A stretch of DNA of 60,900 nucleotides from an uncultured Eubacterium sp. (GTDB taxonomy: Bacteria; Bacillota; Clostridia; Lachnospirales; Lachnospiraceae): positions 1 through 60,900 of the forward strand of contig CANDMI010000013.1 of NCBI GenBank assembly GCA_947385775.1. Direction: 5' to 3'. The number at the start of each line of letters is the position of its first letter. Position 1 is the stretch's first letter. The translations under genes and the position numbers were made by a program. The notes beneath the pieces were generated by a model. That model had not been told where the DNA came from, searched no databases, and saw only the letters and a program-made list of their open reading frames with translations. Below are positions 42,270 through 51,472 of the stretch, piece after piece.

Positions 42270-43331
42270 ATGGAGCTTCAGGAATTAAAAATCGGGAGAA
42301 AAACAGCGCGGGTTCCGATCATTCAGGGCGGTATGGGCGTTGGGGTCAGCCGCTTTCGTCTTGCGGGGGCGGTTGCGAAAGAAGGCGGGGTTGGCATGAT
42401 TTCTTCTGCACAGATTGGATACGATGAGCCGGATTTTGAAGCGGATGTGCAAGGATGCAATGCGCGCTCGATTCAAAAGCATGTAGCGCTTGCAAAACAG
42501 CAGGCGGATGGCGGGCTGGTCGGCGTTAATATTATGGTGGCGTTACAGCATTATGCCGAGCATGTAAAGGCCGCAGTCTGTGCAGGCGCGGATCTGATCG
42601 CATGCGGGGCGGGGCTTCCGGTAGATCTGCCGGAGCTTGTGAAAGATTCAGACACCGCGATCGCGCCGATCATATCCACGAAAAAAGCCGCATCTGTCAT
42701 TTTGCGTATGTGGGATAAAAAATACAAACGGACGGCTGACCTGCTTGTGGTTGAAGGCCCAAAGGCGGGAGGGCATCTTGGGTTTTCGCATTCCGCGCTT
42801 TGTGACATACCGGCCCTTTCGTATGACGAAGAGATCAAAGAGATTATCCGTGAAAAAAGGATTTATGAACAAAAGTATGGGGTATTGATCCCGGTCGTCG
42901 TAGGGGGCGGAATTTTTGACCAGTCCGATATCCGTCATGTGATGGAGCTTGGCGCGGACGGCGTGCAGATTGCCAGCAGGTTCGTAGCGACAAAAGAATG
43001 TGACGCTTCCATGGCATATAAACAGGCATACGTCCAGGCAAAAGAGGAGGATATCGCGATCATAAACAGCCCGGTCGGGATGCCGGGGCGGGCAATCCGA
43101 AACGCGTTTATCCGAAAAGCGGAGCAGGGTCAGATTCCGGTTACAAAATGCTTCCATTGCATAAAAAAATGCAATCCAAAGGAAACCGCATACTGTATCA
43201 CCCAGGCGTTGGTGAACGCGGTAAAAGGAAACCTGGATGAAGGGCTGATCTTTTGCGGGGCGAATGTTGGGAGGATTACGGAGATTACAGATGTAGCGAC
43301 GCTGATGCGTGAGCTGGCCACAGGCTCTTGA
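42270..43331 (+). CDS. NAD(P)H-dependent flavin oxidoreductase (nitronate monooxygenase / FabK-like)
   Basis: A 353-residue FMN TIM-barrel enzyme. Markers are PIIQGGMGVGVS at the start, NIMVALQHYAEHV, IISTKKAA, EGPKAGGHLGF with the catalytic-type histidine, and VVVGGGIFDQSDI and GADGVQIASRF for phosphate binding. Members oxidise nitronates (class I) or reduce enoyl-ACP (FabK); this one stands alone without fab genes. An unusual four-cysteine cluster, CFHCIKKCNPKETAYC, occurs about 55 residues from the end, suggesting a bound metal or cluster. No classic ribosome site is seen (AAAGGGATGGG about 18 bp upstream). A perfect promoter and palindrome precede it. Confidence 0.85.
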   Translation: MELQELKIGRKTARVPIIQGGMGVGVSRFRLAGAVAKEGGVGMISSAQIGYDEPDFEADVQGCNARSIQKHVALAKQQADGGLVGVNIMVALQHYAEHVKAAVCAGADLIACGAGLPVDLPELVKDSDTAIAPIISTKKAASVILRMWDKKYKRTADLLVVEGPKAGGHLGFSHSALCDIPALSYDEEIKEIIREKRIYEQKYGVLIPVVVGGGIFDQSDIRHVMELGADGVQIASRFVATKECDASMAYKQAYVQAKEEDIAIINSPVGMPGRAIRNAFIRKAEQGQIPVTKCFHCIKKCNPKETAYCITQALVNAVKGNLDEGLIFCGANVGRITEITDVATLMRELATGS

Positions 43332-43360
43332 TTTTTTGGGGTTATGGGAAGTCTGTTTTT

Positions 43361-43407
43361 AAATTGTGCATTTTATACAAATTAATAAAAGGGAAATTGT
43401 GCATTTT
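43361..43407 (+). repeat. Pair of 14-bp direct repeats upstream of small gene
   Basis: AAATTGTGCATTTT occurs at 43361-43374 and 43394-43407, 33 bp apart (about three helical turns). They lie 110-156 bp before the small gene at 43517 and could be regulator sites. Confidence 0.6.
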
Positions 43408-43516
43408 GTTGCAGATTAGATATTGTTTAATCAGAACGATGGGACTAAAATAAATATGGTAAAGGGAAAGAGTAAAAATTGTGTATGCGCGTTCACGCCA
43501 GAATGGAGGAACAAAA

Positions 43517-43762
43517 ATGAAAATGAAAATGTATAGCGTAAAAGAGCCGGAAAAATTCCTTGATATAGTCAGCCAGTGCAAGGGCAGTGTCGAGCTTGTT
43601 TCAGAGAAGGGGGATCGTTTGAATTTAAAGTCTGAGCTAACGAAATATATCGCGCTTAGCAAGCTTTTTACAGACAATACATTGATTAATGACATGGAAT
43701 TAATCGCTTCTGAGCCGGAGGATGTAAGGTTCCTTTTGCAATATATGATAGAAGGCAAATAG
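43517..43762 (+). CDS. 81-residue conserved small protein, unknown function
   Basis: Start MKMKMYSVKEPEKF is set by TGGAGG 8 bp upstream; an earlier in-frame TTG lies before that site. The sequence DIVSQCKGSVELVSEKGDRLNLKS followed by a helical end (SEPEDVRFLLQYMIEGK) resembles an HPr-like small domain found in many Clostridia, sometimes mislabelled polyA polymerase. Lacking the phospho-histidine of HPr, it is more likely a regulatory relative. Transcribed alone. Confidence 0.65.
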   Translation: MKMKMYSVKEPEKFLDIVSQCKGSVELVSEKGDRLNLKSELTKYIALSKLFTDNTLINDMELIASEPEDVRFLLQYMIEGK

Positions 43763-43763
43763 C

Positions 43764-43782
43764 CCGACCTCATCCTTACCAA
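43764..43782 (+). repeat. Duplicated 19-bp fragment of tRNA-Thr
   Basis: CCGACCTCATCCTTACCAA is identical to 44175-44193, which covers part of the anticodon arm and the variable region of the tRNA-Thr gene 411 bp away. Tyrosine-integrase elements typically use such sites, so this may be an old attachment-site remnant. Confidence 0.6.
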
Positions 43783-44093
43783 AACGAAACACATGTGTTA
43801 ATGGTGGAATCCTCCACGACAAAGAAGATTAAATATGTACGTTGTGAAATGTAAAAACACCCAGAAACAGCAGTCCGCAGACTGTCATTCCCTGGCGTTC
43901 CATTAGCCTGTTCCTGCTGTTTCATCTTTCTTTAACAAAATCATTTCTGGCTCTGACCTTTTAGAATCGATTTCAAGCGGTTCTATCTTCATGGGGAAAT
44001 CTCACAGAGTGGATGAAAAGGAATTTACTTGCTTTCCAGAGGGAGAACCGTATAGAAATATAAGCAGCAGGTTACCCGTTTCGAATGTTCAGT
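43783..44093. other. Intergenic stretch between tRNA fragment and tRNA-Thr
   Basis: About 310 bp with no convincing gene. It contains GAAACAGCAG (near 43864) and CTGCTGTTTC (near 43914), which can form a 10-bp stem around a 40-nt loop. It may be the decayed interior of an excised element. Confidence 0.4.
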
Positions 44094-44131
44094 AATAAAA
44101 AAAGCCTTTCGAAGCATATACTTCGAAAGGC
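44094..44131 (-). terminator. Terminator of tRNA-Thr
   Basis: A perfect 11-bp stem GCCTTTCGAAG / CTTCGAAAGGC with a 6-nt loop, followed on the minus strand by a run of seven T. Confidence 0.9.
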
Positions 44132-44151
44132 CCCTATTTTACTCTTTTTAG

Positions 44152-44224
<73 letters not shown>

Positions 44225-44267
44225 CTGCAAACAGTGTAATTTTGTCTTAAGCAACTGTCCATAAAAG

Positions 44268-44296
44268 AGTATACTATTTAGAGATGGATATGTCAA
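44268..44296 (-). promoter_or_regulatory. Promoter of tRNA-Thr
   Basis: On the minus strand TTGACA, 17-bp spacer, TATACT, 44 bp upstream of the mature tRNA 5' end. Confidence 0.88.
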
Positions 44297-44417
44297 CTGT
44301 TTTTTGTATTTTTTGTAATATTTAGGTTACAGTTCAGATAAGTGTTACGATTATGTTAACTGGACGCTGGGAGATGGGGGCAGGTCGGTTTTCCATCTCC
44401 TGTCGTCCGATCAGCGG

Positions 44418-45344
44418 TTACCTTCCCACATCGCCTTTCTTCATAGCCTTCCTTTCCAAATATTCTTCCAAACAAATCCCTTTCTTAAAAATTTTCTTTG
44501 CCGCCTTTTTCCCAACATACCGGTAATGCCACGGTTCGTAAATAATCCCGGTCATAGAGCTTTTGTCATTCGGGTAGCGCAAAATAAACCCGTACTTCCA
44601 GCTGTTGTTTAAAAGCCACTGTTGCACCATAGTATACTCCTGCGTGTAATCCAAAAGCTGGTGGCTGCGGTCTACGATATCCACGGCAAGCCCAAGCTCA
44701 TGCTCGCTTGTGCCAGGGCGGGCGACGGAAGTGGCGGCTTTTGCGCGCGCGTCCTTTTTCGCGTAGCCCTGCGCCAGAAGCTCTTCCACCCGTTCTTTAA
44801 AAAGCGACACCTGCTTTTCATGCGTCCGGTAGGAGGAGCAGATAAGCGGGTCTAACCCTTCGTTTCGGCAGGCTTGCAGCATTTCCATAAGCGGCGTGTA
44901 ACAGCGGATATCTATGGATTGCCCGCTTTCCAATGGCACAGTCACGATCTCATGGTTGTCCGGCAGGGGATTCCAGGGATTTACAAGCACTAGGTTCCAT
45001 TTGTCCGATACAGATTTTATATGTAAGACCTCATCCTCCGCGGTCGTATCCGCAAGCTGTTCCCCGGTCAGATTAGCTTTGTCGTTACCAGGCGCGTTTG
45101 AGGAGGTTTGTTTTTTCGATTGTTTGGAAACGTTTTCTGTGGCAAGGCGCAGTTTGGAATCCGATTGTAATTTTAACAGGTGAAGCTCGGATGCGCCCGC
45201 AAGCGTAAGCGCGGCGACGCAGATGCCGAAAAAACAATTGCGCAGCCTGCGCATGCGCCTTCTTCTGCGGTTTTTTCGCGCCCGTTTTTTGTAGCTTGCC
45301 CGCGTTTCATAAACGCCATAAGGTGTGTTCTTTTGTATATACAT
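44418..45344 (-). CDS. Membrane-anchored D-alanyl-D-alanine carboxypeptidase (M15B, VanY-type)
   Basis: Start MYIQKNTPYGVYETR at 45344 is set by AGAGAGG about 6 bp upstream; the frame extends 10 codons further without such a site. A strongly basic stretch (KKRARKNRRRRRMRR) precedes one membrane helix (about 39-57), so the catalytic part faces outside. The VanY domain shows SSYRTHEKQ, TSEHELGLAVDIVD with zinc ligands His and Asp, and EPWHYRYVG with the third ligand. It trims the last D-Ala of peptidoglycan stems. Last of four minus-strand genes headed by a two-component system. Confidence 0.92.
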   Translation of the reverse strand: MYIQKNTPYGVYETRASYKKRARKNRRRRRMRRLRNCFFGICVAALTLAGASELHLLKLQSDSKLRLATENVSKQSKKQTSSNAPGNDKANLTGEQLADTTAEDEVLHIKSVSDKWNLVLVNPWNPLPDNHEIVTVPLESGQSIDIRCYTPLMEMLQACRNEGLDPLICSSYRTHEKQVSLFKERVEELLAQGYAKKDARAKAATSVARPGTSEHELGLAVDIVDRSHQLLDYTQEYTMVQQWLLNNSWKYGFILRYPNDKSSMTGIIYEPWHYRYVGKKAAKKIFKKGICLEEYLERKAMKKGDVGR

Positions 45345-45526
45345 GGAAAACCTCTCTTTCTGGGTGTAGGTCATTTCTCATTTATCGAAAAGTTCCTGTT
45401 GGATTGGATTATGTTTTGTCAAGTTATGAGTATGATAATAAAAAACGTTTGCATCAATCCGGCATCGTTTTTCTCATTTCCTTTATTTTATATAATAAAG
45501 ATTTATAAAGTACAAAAGCGTGGCCG

Positions 45527-46384
45527 CTAATTAAAATCGATCTGATGATAATTATTTGTCAGCGGCAGCTGCAACGTGTTGCCGGAATCATCGGTGAGCT
45601 TTATGGAATAGACGTATTCTGTAGGCAAAGCGTTTTGGTCATAAATTTTTTTGTCGGCAGGTTCTCTTGTTTCTTTCCATACCGCGTTCGTTTTCATCTG
45701 ATAATGTTTTTTTAAAAATTTCGCAACCGCGTTGGCAAATTTCAGGTGCGGCGGGGCGCCTTTTCGCTCCATGTCCGTCATATAGTCGGATATTTCCCTG
45801 GAATTATAAATATTGAATCCAACCAGCTTGCCGCTTTTGTCGTCTATGGACATGAGCAGGATGCTGGTATCCTCAAAATAAACCGTGCAGTCCCAGATGA
45901 ACGCGGTTCTGTAATCGGACGCGCCAAGCGTTGGAGCCGCCTGAAAGCCGTTTTTTGTATTGTAGACTCCGGAATCCGACGCGATAGCCAATGACAATGA
46001 GGCCGACTGTCCTTCGATGGCGTTTGGAGAGTAAGGGAGCGCATTTGGCGTTAGGATGCCGCTGCGCTCCATTTTTTTAATGAGCGCGGATACGATCTTA
46101 TGGATTTCCGCTTCCGTATGGATGCTGCCCGCGTAAGGATATTCCACAAAATAGTAATCGCCCGTAAGCAGTTGCAGGGTGTCGTATAAGCTGGAACTGT
46201 AGGTCAGCGTGATCGGCTCCACCTTAGGGCGTTCGATTTTTGCGTAAATCTGTTTGTCCTGGTATTTGCACCAAGCGGAAGGAAGCCGAAAACCGATCGC
46301 GCATACGATAGCGGTTACGGTAAAATAAAAACCAGTAATCAAAATTTTTTTTATATTCAAATATTTTCCCAGATTTTTTTTCAT
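45527..46384 (-). CDS. Membrane-anchored protein of unknown function in a two-component operon
   Basis: Start at 46384 (MKKNLGKYLNIKKILITGFY) shares ATGA with the kinase stop, showing tight coupling. One N-terminal helix (about 12-33) leaves about 250 residues outside. That region has IWDCTVYFEDTSILLMSIDDKSGKLVGFNIY, a strand-rich stretch like the YycI/YycH-type accessory proteins of WalK, and also TLQLLTGDYYFVEYPYAG. I do not recognise a family. It likely modulates the sensor kinase or acts on the wall (inferred from position). Confidence 0.65.
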   Translation of the reverse strand: MKKNLGKYLNIKKILITGFYFTVTAIVCAIGFRLPSAWCKYQDKQIYAKIERPKVEPITLTYSSSLYDTLQLLTGDYYFVEYPYAGSIHTEAEIHKIVSALIKKMERSGILTPNALPYSPNAIEGQSASLSLAIASDSGVYNTKNGFQAAPTLGASDYRTAFIWDCTVYFEDTSILLMSIDDKSGKLVGFNIYNSREISDYMTDMERKGAPPHLKFANAVAKFLKKHYQMKTNAVWKETREPADKKIYDQNALPTEYVYSIKLTDDSGNTLQLPLTNNYHQIDFN

Positions 46385-47781
46385 GCGCGGCCTCCCTTTA
46401 AGTCTACCGTGGCGATCGTGCCGCATCCTTGCGTGCTTTGGAAGGAAATATCCCCGTTGTGCAATTGCGCGATCCTTGCGCAGAGCGCAAGCCCAAGCCC
46501 CGCGCCGCCCTGGGAACGGGAGCGCGCCTTATCGACGCGATAAAAGGCTTCCGTTAAATGCCCGATGGCTTCCGGGGGGATGCCGATGCCATTGTCGGTT
46601 ACCGTGACTTTACAGCCATGCTCTGTCATAACAGATACAATCGTTATAAAACCGTTATTTAATATCGCCTTTCTGGCGTTTTCAATTAAGTTTACAAGCA
46701 AAGAGCGGAAAAAATCGCCATCCAGCATACAAAAGCCGGGTTCACACCTATATTCCAGCGAGACTCCCTCCAAAGATAAAACAGGCTTTAAATATTCCGC
46801 CAGGCTTTGGATGATCTCGGCGGGAGAGGCTTTTACAAGGGAAAGCGCGTCGTTTTTTGTCGTATATAGCTCTAACAGCTTAAGGGAAAGCCGCTCCAGC
46901 CTTTTCCCTTCGGAAAAAATATAATTTGCCGCTTCTGTCATATCATCCTTTGACAGGGACTGGCTGCGCAAAAGGTCTGCGTACCCGATGATCGATGTCA
47001 TAGGGGTCTTTAATTCGTGCGTAAAATTTCCAATAAATAAATCCTGCTGTTCGATGGAAGTTTTCAGCTCCTCGATGCCTGCTTGCAGCTGGTCTGCCAT
47101 AAGGTCAAAATCCTTTGACACAGAGCCGATCTCATCATGGCTTTTTACGCCGCTTCGATACGCGTAATTGCCGGAGGCGATCTCACGGGACGCCCGGGAA
47201 AGCTTCGCTAAGGGCCTTGTCAAGAAGAACGCCAGGATAAACGAAACGCATGCGCATGCGATTAACAGGATGGAAAAAATCTGCTGGTAAATATCCTGCA
47301 ACTGCCCGCGCACCTCATAAATGGAATCAATGTGGTAGGCCGCGTCTAAATAATAAAGCTGCTTTCCCACATAAAAACAGCCGGACAATTGGAGGTAGTG
47401 TGAATCCTCTGGCGCGGTAATGATCGCGCAGGCAAGGCGGTTTGGGTCAACTTTTTGGTTTAGGCTTAAAAAAAAGTTGACCGCGTCGCCTTTGGAATAA
47501 AACGTCTTTTTTTTCGAATATAGCTTTAGCGCCGACCAGGAAGCGTTTTGCCCGGAAAGCTGTTCGAAAATATTGGAAATATCCGTTTTTTCAGTCCAGC
47601 GCTCCATGCCGTTTACCACTTGGAGCGTGTTTAAGATCATGCGGTAGGATTCCTTCGCAGCCGCCTTTTCCTGCTCTAGGGAAGCCTGAAAGGTAATGGA
47701 GATCAGCGCGCTGCTGCCGGCGCTGAAAAAAAGCGCCATTAAAATGATCATAAAGCAGACAGTCTTTAATTGAAATTTCAT
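46381..47781 (-). CDS. Sensor histidine kinase
   Basis: A 466-residue membrane kinase. The first helix spans about 7-28; an extracellular sensor reaches to about 165; the second helix is ILLIACACVSFILAFFLT, followed by HAMP. The HisKA domain has H255 in FTHELKTPMTSIIGYADLL. The HATPase domain contains NLIENARKA (N box), VTDNGIGIPPEA (G1) and GGAGLGLALC (G2). The response regulator gene lies 15 bp upstream. The signal is unknown; the M15 carboxypeptidase in the cluster suggests envelope stress or cell-wall state. Confidence 0.94.
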   Translation of the reverse strand: MKFQLKTVCFMIILMALFFSAGSSALISITFQASLEQEKAAAKESYRMILNTLQVVNGMERWTEKTDISNIFEQLSGQNASWSALKLYSKKKTFYSKGDAVNFFLSLNQKVDPNRLACAIITAPEDSHYLQLSGCFYVGKQLYYLDAAYHIDSIYEVRGQLQDIYQQIFSILLIACACVSFILAFFLTRPLAKLSRASREIASGNYAYRSGVKSHDEIGSVSKDFDLMADQLQAGIEELKTSIEQQDLFIGNFTHELKTPMTSIIGYADLLRSQSLSKDDMTEAANYIFSEGKRLERLSLKLLELYTTKNDALSLVKASPAEIIQSLAEYLKPVLSLEGVSLEYRCEPGFCMLDGDFFRSLLVNLIENARKAILNNGFITIVSVMTEHGCKVTVTDNGIGIPPEAIGHLTEAFYRVDKARSRSQGGAGLGLALCARIAQLHNGDISFQSTQGCGTIATVDLKGGRA

Positions 47782-47796
47782 TTTTCCTTCTTTCGG

Positions 47797-48456
47797 TCAG
47801 TCGTTCACTTCCAGGCGGTAGCCGATTTTGTTTACCGCCAAAAGCTCTTTTTCCAGGTGGGCTTTTCGCCGCAGCCTTTGGATATGCAGATCTACGGTTT
47901 TGCTGCCGTAGGTAAACTCTTTTTCCCAGATGCGCTCGTAGATCGTTTCACGGTACAGTGCGGTATTGGGATTTTGGGCGAATAATAATAAAAGGTCGTA
48001 TTCCTTTGGGGTCAGCGCGATCTCGCATCCGTCCCGGCTGACCTTTCGCGACCTGGTGTTGATGGTAAGGCCGTTTATGATAAGCGTTTCTTCCGCCTTA
48101 TGATAACGGCGCAGCACAACGTCAATGCGCGCCAAAAGCTCGATGATCTCAAATGGCTTTACAATATAATCCTCCGCGCCCATGCGAAGCCCTTTTACTT
48201 TGTCGGACACGGAGTTTTTTGCAGTGATGAAAATAACCGGGATCTGGAGCGGACGGATATACTCCATCAGCTCAAACCCGTCCACCTCCGGCAGCATAAT
48301 GTCCAGTAAAATTAAATCGAAATTACGATTATCGATCATATCCGCCGCCTGCGCGCCGTCATAAGCGCAGCTGCATAAATACCCGGCGTTTTTTAAACTT
48401 AATTTAATAAGATTGGAAATCGGTTTTTCATCCTCCGCGATCAATATATGTATCAA
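47797..48456 (-). CDS. OmpR-family response regulator
   Basis: A 219-residue regulator. The receiver domain has the acidic pair in AEDE, phospho-acceptor D52 in LILLDIMLPEVDG and the KPF lysine. The C-terminal winged helix (about 125-219) has ALTPKEYDLLLLFAQNPN and KTVDLHIQRLRRKAH, the DNA-recognition segment. A TAGGAGG ribosome site precedes it. It heads the operon with the kinase, the unknown membrane protein and perhaps the carboxypeptidase. Confidence 0.95.
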   Translation of the reverse strand: MIHILIAEDEKPISNLIKLSLKNAGYLCSCAYDGAQAADMIDNRNFDLILLDIMLPEVDGFELMEYIRPLQIPVIFITAKNSVSDKVKGLRMGAEDYIVKPFEIIELLARIDVVLRRYHKAEETLIINGLTINTRSRKVSRDGCEIALTPKEYDLLLLFAQNPNTALYRETIYERIWEKEFTYGSKTVDLHIQRLRRKAHLEKELLAVNKIGYRLEVND

Positions 48457-48492
48457 GATGGAAACCTCCTAGTATGCAAATAATTTACCGAA

Positions 48493-48521
48493 TATATACG
48501 GCATATCTTTGATTGTAACAA
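48493..48521 (-). promoter_or_regulatory. Possible promoter of the two-component operon
   Basis: On the minus strand TTGTTA, 17-bp spacer, TATATA, 37 bp before the regulator start. It nearly abuts the divergent promoter at 48529. Confidence 0.45.
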
Positions 48522-48528
48522 AATGCTA

Positions 48529-48557
48529 TAGAAAAAGCAAACAGAATGCGTTATAAT
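48529..48557 (+). promoter_or_regulatory. Probable promoter of the nucleotidyltransferase gene
   Basis: TAGAAA, 17-bp spacer, TATAAT, 34 bp before the ATG at 48591. The -10 is perfect, the -35 matches 4 of 6. Confidence 0.55.
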
Positions 48558-48590
48558 ATACCAAGGAAAAAGAAAAGGAGGAGAGTTTTG

Positions 48591-49496
48591 ATGAAAGAAG
48601 CTGCACTCGTAATTATGGCCGCGGGGCTTGGCTCCCGTTTTGGAGAGGGGATCAAGCAGCTCCAAAAGGTAGGGCCAAACGGGGAGATTATCATTGATTA
48701 TTCCATACATGACGCGTTGGAAGCCGGATTTACAAAAGTGGTGTTTATTATCCGAAAGGAAATAGAGGAGGAATTTAAGCAGGTGATCGGCTCACGGATT
48801 GAAAAGATCTGCCCGGTTACCTATGTGTTCCAGGATAAGGATGACCTGCCGCAGGGCTTTCAATGCCCTAAGGGCCGCGTGAAGCCATGGGGGACGGGGC
48901 ATGCGGCGCTTACCTGTAAAGATGTTTTGGATGTGCCGTTTGCGATCATCAACGCGGACGATTATTATGGAAAAAGCGCGTTCCAAAGCGTGTACCAATT
49001 TTTGACAGAGCATGACCGGACAAAATACGAATACTGCATGGCGGGATTTTTGACCCGCAATACATTAAGCGACAACGGCCCGGTTTCCAGAGGGGTCTGT
49101 GAGATGGATGAAGCCCATTACTTAAAAAAGGTAACGGAAACCCATGGAATCTACAGCGTAGGAAACGGGCTTGTGCAGGATGAAAACGGGAACCGTTTTT
49201 CGGACGACGCGCTCGTGTCCATGAATATGTGGGGGCTTACGCCGGAATTTTTAGAGGTGTTGGAAGAGCGGTTTGTGGACTTTTTACAGGAAAAGGGCAT
49301 GTCGGATTTAAAGGCCGAATATTTGCTGCCGGAAGTCATTGACCAGATGTTGCAGCATTCCTTGGCAAGCGTTAAGGTTTTGCCTACGCCGGATCAGTGG
49401 TTTGGCGTGACTTACGCACAGGATAAGGAAGGGGTTGCGCGGGCATTTGCAAAGCTTTCCTCTGACGGCGTTTACCCGGCGCGTTTGTGGGGATAA
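48591..49496 (+). CDS. Sugar-phosphate nucleotidyltransferase
   Basis: Start [20 protein letters not shown] is set by AAGGAGGAG; the frame extends upstream without such a site. The 301-residue protein has the GxGxRFG signature of NTP transferases, [29 protein letters not shown] with the metal-binding aspartates, and [11 protein letters not shown]. The family makes NDP-sugars from sugar-1-phosphate and NTP. Which sugar is not readable. It is followed 19 bp later by a UDP-sugar dehydrogenase, suggesting joint work in making a uronic-acid-type precursor for surface glycans. Confidence 0.85.
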   Translation: MKEAALVIMAAGLGSRFGEGIKQLQKVGPNGEIIIDYSIHDALEAGFTKVVFIIRKEIEEEFKQVIGSRIEKICPVTYVFQDKDDLPQGFQCPKGRVKPWGTGHAALTCKDVLDVPFAIINADDYYGKSAFQSVYQFLTEHDRTKYEYCMAGFLTRNTLSDNGPVSRGVCEMDEAHYLKKVTETHGIYSVGNGLVQDENGNRFSDDALVSMNMWGLTPEFLEVLEERFVDFLQEKGMSDLKAEYLLPEVIDQMLQHSLASVKVLPTPDQWFGVTYAQDKEGVARAFAKLSSDGVYPARLWG

Positions 49497-49515
49497 TAAA
49501 AACAGGAGGAAACAA

Positions 49516-50751
49516 ATGAAAATAGCAGTAGCAGGGACGGGCTATGTAGGGCTGTCCTTAGCCGTATTACTTTCCATACGTCATGAGGTGACGGCGGTGG
49601 ATATCTTGCCGGAAAAAGTGGAAATGATCAACCAGCGAAGGTCGCCGATCATTGATAAAGAAATTTCGGAATATTTAGAAAACCAGCCGCTTTCCCTTAC
49701 GGCTACCACAGACGGAAAGGCGGCTTATCGGGACGCGGACTTTGTCATCGTCTCAACGCCTACTAATTATGACCCGAAGATGAATTATTTCGACACGTCA
49801 TCCGTAGAGTCTGTGATCGGGGAAGTGTTAGAGGTAAGCAAAGCTGTGATCGTAGTAAAATCCACGGTTCCGGTTGGGTTTACCAAAGAGGCGAACCGGA
49901 AATTTGGCACAGACCGGATATTATTTTCACCGGAATTTTTACGGGAAGGCCACGCGCTGTACGACAACCTGCATCCTTCCAGGATCATTGTGGGAAGCGG
50001 CAAGGACAATGAAAAAATGCGCAAAGCCGCGGAAGAGTTCGCCGGGCTTTTGCAGGAAGGCGCGCTTAGAAAGGATGTAAAGGCGCTTCATATGGAGTCC
50101 ACGGAAGCGGAGGCCGTAAAGCTGTTTGCCAATACGTACCTGGCGCTTCGGGTTTCTTATTTTAATGAGCTGGACACCTATGCGGAGGTCAGGGGGTTAA
50201 ACACGAAGCACATTATAGAAGGGGTATGCTTAGATCCCAGGATTGGCGACCAGTATAACAACCCTTCTTTTGGCTACGGCGGCTACTGCCTGCCGAAGGA
50301 CACCAAGCAGTTATTAGCCAACTATAAGGATGTGCCGGAAAACCTGATCGAAGCCATCGTAGCGTCCAACGGCACGAGAAAGGATTTTATCGCGGAGCAG
50401 ATTTTAAATAAAGGCGGTTATTTTGGAGAAAATAACAGCAAAGGCAAAAACGGCGTCCCGGGAAATGAATGCACAGTAGGCATATACCGCCTTACGATGA
50501 AAATGAATTCGGATAATTTCAGGCAAAGCTCGATTCAGGGCGTAATGAAGCGTATCAAGGCAAAGGGGGCTTCGGTCATTGTTTACGAACCGACGCTTAC
50601 CGGGACGGACGCTTTTTTTGGCAGCGAGGTTGTAAAAAGCCTGCCGGAATTTAAGGCAAGGTCAAATGTCATTGTGGCAAACCGTTTTTCCAGTGAACTG
50701 GAAGACGTGGCGGACAAAGTTTATACGAGGGATTTATATGGCAGGGATTGA
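49516..50751 (+). CDS. ugd: Nucleotide-sugar dehydrogenase (UDP-glucose 6-dehydrogenase type)
   Basis: Start [14 protein letters not shown] is set by AGGAGG 8 bp upstream; the open frame before it lies in the previous gene. The 411-residue protein carries the Rossmann motif [55 protein letters not shown], and [12 protein letters not shown] with catalytic C258. It oxidises UDP-glucose (or a related sugar) twice to the uronate using NAD. The FLREG and length fit the group sometimes used in capsule synthesis. Confidence 0.92.
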   Translation: MKIAVAGTGYVGLSLAVLLSIRHEVTAVDILPEKVEMINQRRSPIIDKEISEYLENQPLSLTATTDGKAAYRDADFVIVSTPTNYDPKMNYFDTSSVESVIGEVLEVSKAVIVVKSTVPVGFTKEANRKFGTDRILFSPEFLREGHALYDNLHPSRIIVGSGKDNEKMRKAAEEFAGLLQEGALRKDVKALHMESTEAEAVKLFANTYLALRVSYFNELDTYAEVRGLNTKHIIEGVCLDPRIGDQYNNPSFGYGGYCLPKDTKQLLANYKDVPENLIEAIVASNGTRKDFIAEQILNKGGYFGENNSKGKNGVPGNECTVGIYRLTMKMNSDNFRQSSIQGVMKRIKAKGASVIVYEPTLTGTDAFFGSEVVKSLPEFKARSNVIVANRFSSELEDVADKVYTRDLYGRD

Positions 50752-50797
50752 CAAAATATGCTGTATAGATAAAATAGTAGAGAGGTGATTTTGCGCG

Positions 50798-51451
50798 ATG
50801 CAGGAAAATAAGGAAAACCAGGAGCCGGATCAAAGCCTAGGACAGGACGAAAAAGAAGGCTGGGGCGGGGCTTACAGCTATGGAAGCCCATCCGGGAATG
50901 AGCCGTATGGGCAGGGCGCGTCGGGAAATTATCAGTACGGACAAAACGGCTACGGGCAAAACCGGTCAGAAAATTACGGACAGTATCAAAACGGGGCTGG
51001 AAACTACCAGCAGTATTATCAGAACGGGTATGGGAATTACCAGCAAAATGGCGGCGCAGGAGGGGGAAATGGCTTTGGCATTGCGTCTATGATTTTAGGG
51101 ATCGTGTCGCTGGCGCTGTTTTGCACCTGCATCAATATCCCGCTTGCGATCGCGGCGGTCGTATTTGGCGTGCTGCATTTGATACGCAGGCCGGACAATA
51201 AGGTTTTTGGGATTGTGGGGATCGTGACTTCTGTGATTTCCGTGGTGGCGTTTATCCTGATGGCAGTATTGATGTGGAGCCCGTTAGTGGCGTATTATAA
51301 TGAAAGCGGCAGTCAGATACAGCGGCCTTTTGGCCATGATTATGACGATTACGACGACGATTATGACAGGCATGACGGCTTTGATTTTGATTTCGACTTT
51401 CCGTTTCCAGATGATTCCGGCTATGGCCTGCCGGGGAGCGGCGGATTTTAA
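50798..51451 (+). CDS. DUF4190-type membrane protein with Gly/Tyr/Gln-rich N-terminus
   Basis: A 217-residue protein. Residues 1-90 are low complexity, with repeated NYGQ/YGQN/YQQ units. Two membrane helices follow (about 92-127 and 135-160, GFGIASMILGIVSLALF and IVGIVTSVISVVAFILMAVL). A short acidic tail rich in Asp-Tyr and Asp-Phe (DYDDYDDDYDRHDGFDFDFD) ends the protein. This layout is common for Clostridial DUF4190 proteins. GAGAGGTG precedes the ATG. The function is unknown. It lies 46 bp after the dehydrogenase gene and 21 bp before ileS. Confidence 0.78.
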   Translation: MQENKENQEPDQSLGQDEKEGWGGAYSYGSPSGNEPYGQGASGNYQYGQNGYGQNRSENYGQYQNGAGNYQQYYQNGYGNYQQNGGAGGGNGFGIASMILGIVSLALFCTCINIPLAIAAVVFGVLHLIRRPDNKVFGIVGIVTSVISVVAFILMAVLMWSPLVAYYNESGSQIQRPFGHDYDDYDDDYDRHDGFDFDFDFPFPDDSGYGLPGSGGF

Positions 51452-51472
51452 AAAGACAAAAGGAGATACAGC

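Noticed and set aside
43764-43782. A second tRNA-Thr gene
   Set aside because: Only 19 bases of the tRNA are present; acceptor, D and T arms are missing.
45180-45530. 116-codon plus-strand frame opposite the start of the carboxypeptidase gene
   Set aside because: It mostly reads antisense to the basic N-terminus of a clear gene and has no ribosome site or family resemblance.
51452-51472. T-box leader before ileS
   Set aside because: Only 21 bp separate ileS from the previous gene; there is no room for a T-box and no terminator.
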